From assembly GCF_014204325.1 (NCBI RefSeq), contig NZ_JACHKT010000033.1:1-60093 (forward strand): a stretch of 60,093 nt of DNA. The letters are read 5' to 3'. The position numbers and the translations under genes are program-made. The notes beneath the pieces are model-generated. The model was given only the letters and a program-made list of their open reading frames with translations. It was not told where the DNA came from and did not search any database. Source of the DNA: Arcicella rosea (GTDB lineage: Bacteria; Bacteroidota; Bacteroidia; Cytophagales; Spirosomataceae). Positions 56,176-60,093 of this stretch are shown here, one piece after another (the first letter of the stretch is position 1; each line of letters starts with the position of its first letter).

Positions 56176-57091
56176 TTTGTTTTAGCTCGTTTGTAATAAA
56201 TTCGGTGATTTCCGCTACATTTTTAGCATCAAACCAATGAAATTCATCCTGATTTTTAAACCAAGTCATTTGGCGTTTGGCATATCGTCTTGAATTTCTT
56301 TTCAATAATCTTATCATTTCTTCACGGTCGTAGTCACCGTCCAAATGTTCGTAAATTTCTCTATAGCCTACAGTTTTCAAAGCATAATGTTCTCGGTAAT
56401 CTATTACAGCTTTGGCTTCTTCTTCCAAACCTGCGGCTAACATAATATCCATTCGAGTATCAATTCTGGCATAAAGTTCTTCTCGTGGACGTTCCAAGGC
56501 AATTTTTAACATTTTGAAAGGTCGCTGAACTTTTTGATTTTTTCTAAAACTTGAAAAAGGTTTGCCCGTCGATAAACAAACTTCCAATGCACGCAATACT
56601 CTTTGTGTATTTTGTTCATCTACTTGTTCAAAATAGACTGGGTCGAGTACTCGTAATTCTTCTTGCAATTGTACTAAACCTTCTTTTTCAAAACGTTCAG
56701 CCAATTTTTGTCTCAATTCCAAATCAGCTTCGGGCATTTCGTCAATGCCATCAGTAATCATTTTGACAAACATTCCTGAACCACCTGTTAGAATTGCTAC
56801 GTCTTTTCTACTAAATATTTCCTCTAAGACCTTCAAACAATCACGTTCAAAATCACCAACCGAATAATAGTCGTGAATGGAATGTGAATTAATAAAATGA
56901 TGCACTACACCATCCATTTCTGCTTCGGTCGGTTTGGCTGTACCAATGGCTAATTCACGATAAAACTGGCGAGAATCTGCCGAAACAACTTCTGTATCAA
57001 GTAATTTGGCAAGTTTTACACACAAATCAGTTTTCCCAACAGCCGTTGGCCCGACGATGATGATGAGCGTTTTATTTAGGATTTCGGACAT
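56171..57091 (-). CDS. miaA: tRNA dimethylallyltransferase
   Basis: 306 residues; adds a dimethylallyl group to A37 of tRNAs reading UNN codons. P-loop IIVGPTAVGKTDL (10-22), the catalytic DSRQFYRELAIGTAKPT region, LTGGSGMF, TQRVLRALEVCLSTGKPFS, and the C-terminal RNSRRYAKRQMTWFKN tRNA-binding end. Full length. A word-repeat patch lies upstream. Confidence 0.96.
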   Translation of the reverse strand: MSEILNKTLIIIVGPTAVGKTDLCVKLAKLLDTEVVSADSRQFYRELAIGTAKPTEAEMDGVVHHFINSHSIHDYYSVGDFERDCLKVLEEIFSRKDVAILTGGSGMFVKMITDGIDEMPEADLELRQKLAERFEKEGLVQLQEELRVLDPVYFEQVDEQNTQRVLRALEVCLSTGKPFSSFRKNQKVQRPFKMLKIALERPREELYARIDTRMDIMLAAGLEEEAKAVIDYREHYALKTVGYREIYEHLDGDYDREEMIRLLKRNSRRYAKRQMTWFKNQDEFHWFDAKNVAEITEFITNELKQM

Positions 57092-57101
57092 AATATTTTT
57101 T

Positions 57102-57310
57102 TAGCTGTGAGCCATGAGCTTTGAGCCTTGAGTTTTTTAAGGTATGTTTTGTTTATGAAGAATGAATATTTTAGGATTAAAAATATACTATTTTACTGAA
57201 ATCCGACATCCGAAGTCCGATAACTGAAAGCTCATCGCTCACAGCTTTACTAATTGCCGAAATCTGACATCCGAAGTCCGAAAGCTCACAGCTCATAGCT
57301 GAAAGCTTCT
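57102..57310. repeat. Word repeats (AGCTGTGAGCCATGAGC and CCGACATCCGAAGTCCGA) between miaA and mobA
   Basis: Blocks of GAGC/AGCT words at 57102-57132 and CCGA-words at 57195-57310, with AGCTCATCGCTCACAGCT stretches. They run through the mobA stop codon into its last codons. Confidence 0.6.
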
Positions 57311-57904
57311 AAACTCCTCCACAGTATTAATATTCTTCAACATTTTAGCATCTGGAACTTGAAGTAATGCGATGTCTAAACTTTGTAGCAATCGCATTGT
57401 CGATTTTTTTTCTTGCTGAATAAATACTTGTAAAGGCTCGAAAAATTTAGCTTCAAAAATCGTTAGCAAAGGTTCTGGGAAATGCTCTTCTGGGTTTTCA
57501 AAAGCCGTAGCGTACTTTTCAGGATTTCTATTATTGATTAAAAATTCAATCGTTTCCTCACTCACCAAAGGCATATCGCAAGCAAGAACCAACCAAGCTG
57601 TATCAGGAAATTGTTGAAAAGCAGAGTAAATTCCGACAATCGGACTTTTTACCGAAAGCTCAAGGTCTTGAATATAAGGCAATTCCGTTTTTTGATTAGC
57701 ATTGATTGATACAAATACTTCATTACAAAAAGGTTTTAGTAAATCATACAAGTACTGTTCCTGAGTTTTGCCATGATAATTCAGCAAACGCTTTTCTGTT
57801 CCCATGCGAGTACTTTTTCCGCCTGAAAGAATTAAAGCGTTTAGCTTGTAGCTGTGAGCTCTGAGCTCTGAGCTTTCGGATTTGGGATTTTGGATTTGGG
57901 TCAT
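57293..57904 (-). CDS. mobA: Molybdenum cofactor guanylyltransferase (MobA-like)
   Basis: 203 residues. Nucleotide-binding signature LILSGGKSTRMGTEKRLL (about 24-41). Later landmarks are ELSVKSPIVGIYSAF and WLVLACDMPLVSEETIEFL, the metal-binding DMP. It attaches GMP to molybdopterin. The only possible start, ATG 57904, makes the first 20 residues (MTQIQNPKSESSELRAHSYK) out of word-repeat DNA, since no other start codon exists before the conserved LNALILSGG. Near moaC and moeA. Confidence 0.88.
   Translation of the reverse strand: MTQIQNPKSESSELRAHSYKLNALILSGGKSTRMGTEKRLLNYHGKTQEQYLYDLLKPFCNEVFVSINANQKTELPYIQDLELSVKSPIVGIYSAFQQFPDTAWLVLACDMPLVSEETIEFLINNRNPEKYATAFENPEEHFPEPLLTIFEAKFFEPLQVFIQQEKKSTMRLLQSLDIALLQVPDAKMLKNINTVEEFRSFQL
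57845..57900. repeat. Word-repeat block coding the mobA N-terminus
   Basis: Words AGCTTGTAGCTGTGAGCTCT, GAGCTCTGAGCTTTCGG and ATTTGGGATTTTGGATTTGG fill codons 2-20 of mobA. Confidence 0.6.
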
Positions 57905-57930
57905 CGGTTTTCTTTAACTTAATTTTTATT

Positions 57931-58025
57931 ACACAGAGTTTATCAGAGTTTTACTGAGTTTCACAGAGCTTTTTATCTTAATGTTTCTCTGTGAAACTCT
58001 TTGTATTCTCTGTTTCCCTCTGTGT
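57931..58025. repeat. Word-repeat hairpin (ACAGAGTTT words)
   Basis: Left arm ACACAGAGTTTATCAGAG with GAGTTTCACAGAG; right arm CTCTGTGAAACTC with CCCTCTGTGT. They form a long imperfect stem upstream of mobA, about 90 bases. Confidence 0.65.
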
Positions 58026-58095
58026 CATTTAATTATTAAGCTTGTCAAGTAAACTATTTATTTCTAATTCTACTCAAATAAAACCTAAAGCCAAA

Positions 58096-58138
58096 GTCTG
58101 AAATCCGATGACCGATGACCGAAAGCTCACAGCTTATA
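58096..58138. repeat. CCGATGACCGA words running into the moaC stop
   Basis: GTCTGAAATCCGATGACCGA, then TGACCGAAAGCTCACAGC, ending at the moaC stop complement. Confidence 0.5.
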
Positions 58139-58597
58139 ATCGCTTTTCCCTCCAGTTTTAGCAATCAATTTTGTTTCTTTAATCGTAATATCGTGCGAGA
58201 AAGCTTTACACATATCATAAATCGTCAGAGCTGCAATACTTACACCTGTCAAGGCTTCCATTTCTACCCCAGTTTTTGCCGTAAGCGAGCAAGTACAAGT
58301 AATAATCACTTCATTCCCGACAATTTCAGTTGAAAACTTACAAGAATCCAAACCCAAAGGATGACAAAGCGGAATCAACTCTGAAGTCTTTTTTGCTCCC
58401 ATTGTTCCCGCAATAACAGCCGTTTGAATCACAGAACCCTTCTTGGTTTTAAGGTCACCATCCTGAAAATTCGCCATAATTTCGTCCGTCAGTACCACAA
58501 TACTTTGGGCAATTGCCGTGCGTTTAGTAATGGCTTTTTCAGAAACATCTACCATCGAAGGCTGATTATCGGAATCTAAATGCGTAAAAGTTTTCAT
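58127..58597 (-). CDS. moaC: Cyclic pyranopterin monophosphate synthase
   Basis: 156 residues; converts the MoaA product to cyclic pyranopterin monophosphate. Family motifs TSELIPLCHPLGLDSC, TAKTGVEMEALTGVSIAALTIYDMCKA, and the C-terminal KETKLIAKTGGKSDYKL. Start MKTFTHLDSDNQPSMVDVSEK is standard. It is divergent from moeA with facing promoters (see finding). The 3' end overlaps word-repeat DNA. Confidence 0.96.
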   Translation of the reverse strand: MKTFTHLDSDNQPSMVDVSEKAITKRTAIAQSIVVLTDEIMANFQDGDLKTKKGSVIQTAVIAGTMGAKKTSELIPLCHPLGLDSCKFSTEIVGNEVIITCTCSLTAKTGVEMEALTGVSIAALTIYDMCKAFSHDITIKETKLIAKTGGKSDYKL

Positions 58598-58665
58598 ATT
58601 GTATCGGTCAAAAAATCCCTTTGAACAAAATCAAAAGAATCAACGATTCCCAAAGGAATCCTGTT

Positions 58666-58683
58666 TAATTTTGCACAAAGGTA
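58666..58683. promoter_or_regulatory. Overlapping divergent -7 elements of moaC and moeA
   Basis: TAATTTTG (58666-58673) faces right toward moeA. CAAAGGTA (58676-58683) reads TACCTTTG on the minus strand toward moaC. The two elements are two bases apart, so opposing polymerases would collide or be jointly controlled. Confidence 0.5.
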
Positions 58684-58749
58684 AATATCTAATCTTGATT
58701 CCCTACGTTTAACCGAAATTGACTTTCAGCTAAGTTTCCAAAAATACTT

Positions 58750-59940
58750 ATGATTTCAGTAGAAGAAGCCCTAAAAATTGTACAAGCCAATCCGCACACC
58801 ACTGCGGTTGTAGAATTGCCTTTGATGGCATCCGTTGGAAAGATTTTAGCAGAAAATATCCTTGCCGACCGAGATTTTCCCCCATTCAACAGAGTAGCGA
58901 TGGACGGTTTGGCTTTTTGTTTTGAAAAGATAGACTTTCAAAAAATTGTCATTGAAAATATTCAATTTGCAGGCGAAGCTCAGAAGACTTTGCAAGATGC
59001 CAGCAAAGGCATTGAAGTAATGACGGGGGCAATTTTACCTTTGGGTTGCGATACGGTGGTACGTTATGAAGACATCAATATTCAGCAGGATGGCGAAGCG
59101 AAATGGACATCACTTAGCATTCCCAAAGAAGAAATTGTAAAAGGACAAAACGTTCATGTTCAAGGTTCAGACCGACACGCAGGAGAAGTTTTATTGCAAA
59201 AAGGAATTAAGATTAGTCCTGCCGAAATAGCCGTAATGGCTTCTGTGGGAAAAAGTAAAGTACAAGTACATAGTACGCCCAAAATTGCCATTATTTCAAC
59301 GGGCGATGAGTTGGTTGAGATTGATAAAACACCTTTGGCGTATCAAATTCGTACTTCAAATGCTTATATGTTGTCGGCGGCTTTGCGGCAAATTGGCATA
59401 GAAGCCAGTACTTTTCATTTGATTGATGAAGAAAAAACACTCTACCAAAAGTTGAAAGAAATTATTGCTGCTTATAATATTTTACTCTTGAGCGGTGGCG
59501 TTTCGGCAGGAAAAAAAGATTTTGTACCTGCTATTTTGGCTGATTTAGGTTTAGAAAAACTCTTTCATAAAGTAGCCCAAAAACCGGGGAAACCAATGTG
59601 GTTTGGAAAAACGCCAACTGGAAAAATCATCTTTGCATTACCGGGAAATCCAGTTTCTACTTTTTTATGTTTCTGCAAATATGTGTTACCAACTTTAAAA
59701 TCAGAGAGCAAACATGAAGAAGTAATATTAGACAAAGACATTATTTTCAAGCCAGATTTAACTTACTTCGTACCTGTAAAAACGTATTTTGAAGCTGGAA
59801 AAATGATGGCAAAACCCTTTTTAGGAAGCGGTTCAGCCGACTTTGCTAATCTGACAGATTGTGATGGTTTTGTTGAATTACCTGCCTCAACACAAATTTT
59901 TAAAGCAGGAGAAGTATTTGGATTTGTAAGATTTAGATAG
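58750..59940 (+). CDS. moeA: Molybdopterin molybdenumtransferase
   Basis: 396 residues; inserts molybdate into adenylylated molybdopterin. MoeA landmarks: ISVEEALKIV at the start, FPPFNRVAMDGLAF, GIEVMTGAILPLGCDTVVRYED, VQGSDRHAGEVLLQKG, STGDELVEI, LSGGVSAGKKDF, and FALPGNPVSTFLCF. Full length. With mobA and moaC this gives three molybdenum-cofactor genes in 2.6 kb. Confidence 0.96.
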   Translation: MISVEEALKIVQANPHTTAVVELPLMASVGKILAENILADRDFPPFNRVAMDGLAFCFEKIDFQKIVIENIQFAGEAQKTLQDASKGIEVMTGAILPLGCDTVVRYEDINIQQDGEAKWTSLSIPKEEIVKGQNVHVQGSDRHAGEVLLQKGIKISPAEIAVMASVGKSKVQVHSTPKIAIISTGDELVEIDKTPLAYQIRTSNAYMLSAALRQIGIEASTFHLIDEEKTLYQKLKEIIAAYNILLLSGGVSAGKKDFVPAILADLGLEKLFHKVAQKPGKPMWFGKTPTGKIIFALPGNPVSTFLCFCKYVLPTLKSESKHEEVILDKDIIFKPDLTYFVPVKTYFEAGKMMAKPFLGSGSADFANLTDCDGFVELPASTQIFKAGEVFGFVRFR

Positions 59941-60003
59941 CTTTTAGCTTTCAGCCATGAGCGATGAGCTTTTCTAAAATTAAATCTCGAAGCTCGTCGC
60001 TCA
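59941..60003. repeat. Word-repeat hairpin after moeA
   Basis: GAGCGATGAGCTT / AAGCTCGTCGCTC arms around a 20-base loop, preceded by AGCTTTTAGCTTTCAGC words; probable terminator of moeA. Confidence 0.6.
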
Positions 60004-60093
60004 TATCTTGCAAAAGATTTTTATTTGCTTAAAAAAGTACAATTTTGTATTTACTTCAAAATGGGATAAAAAAGTAATCTGTCATATCGCTAA

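Overview
The window looks like chromosomal DNA of a Bacteroidota bacterium, most likely Cytophagales (Spirosomataceae-like; this placement is my inference). Supporting signs are: low GC; many start regions preceded by the Bacteroidota -7 promoter form TAnnTTTG; TonB receptors, one paired with a DUF4249 lipoprotein; a LytS/LytTR sensor pair; a bacillithiol-transferase homologue; and families common in that phylum (DUF4494, the NagB-LmbE fusion, Bacteroidota-type LeuRS).

Layout. 1-5000: a zinc nuclease/phospholipase, a GNAT acetyltransferase, a helical EExRH protein, and two facing sugar-type regulators, one lacking its DNA-binding domain. 5-15 kb: leuS, a bacillithiol-transferase-like protein, a MATE pump, mgsA, a hydroxyacid dehydrogenase, a sugar isomerase, pdxA and a DUF418 membrane protein. 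15.8-23.5 kb: a pyruvate carboxylase carrying an extra C-terminal gamma-glutamylcyclotransferase-like domain, threonine aldolase, DUF1801 and a TonB receptor. 23.6-26.3 kb is accessory: parDE, an unknown gene, tmRNA (ssrA), a 42-bp tandem array and a 254-bp MITE-like element. 26.3-30.4 kb: a PolX with a degenerate polymerase site, DUF4494 and fumC. 30.4-34 kb is a second accessory block: a 21-bp tandem array, a 33-bp palindrome, and an AT-rich operon of a UvrD-like helicase (frameshifted at an A7 run) plus a small unknown partner.

34-48.4 kb: LytTR regulator and a histidine kinase fused to an 18-residue-period beta-solenoid, secreted GH2 beta-galactosidase, VF530 protein, TonB receptor with DUF4249 lipoprotein, solo HTH, NagB-LmbE fusion and a maleylpyruvate-isomerase-like protein. 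48.5-51.3 kb: sigma factor, membrane TPR protein and subtilisin-like protease in one operon. 51.5-55.4 kb: three genes that fit lysine breakdown through 2-aminoadipate (ALDH7-type dehydrogenase, DUF1338 2-oxoadipate dioxygenase, saccharopine dehydrogenase). 56-60 kb: miaA and molybdenum-cofactor genes mobA, moaC and moeA.

A genome-scale habit shows in the gaps. Many gene ends carry hairpins whose arms are built from repeated short words (TGAGTTTA, CCGAAATCCGA, AGCTCATAGCT, GTGATTAGT and others). The words differ from site to site, but the design is the same, and several run into coding ends. The best candidates for something new are the pyruvate carboxylase-GGCT fusion, the helicase plus HHPLHHLD-protein operon, the solenoid-kinase fusion and the word-repeat hairpins.
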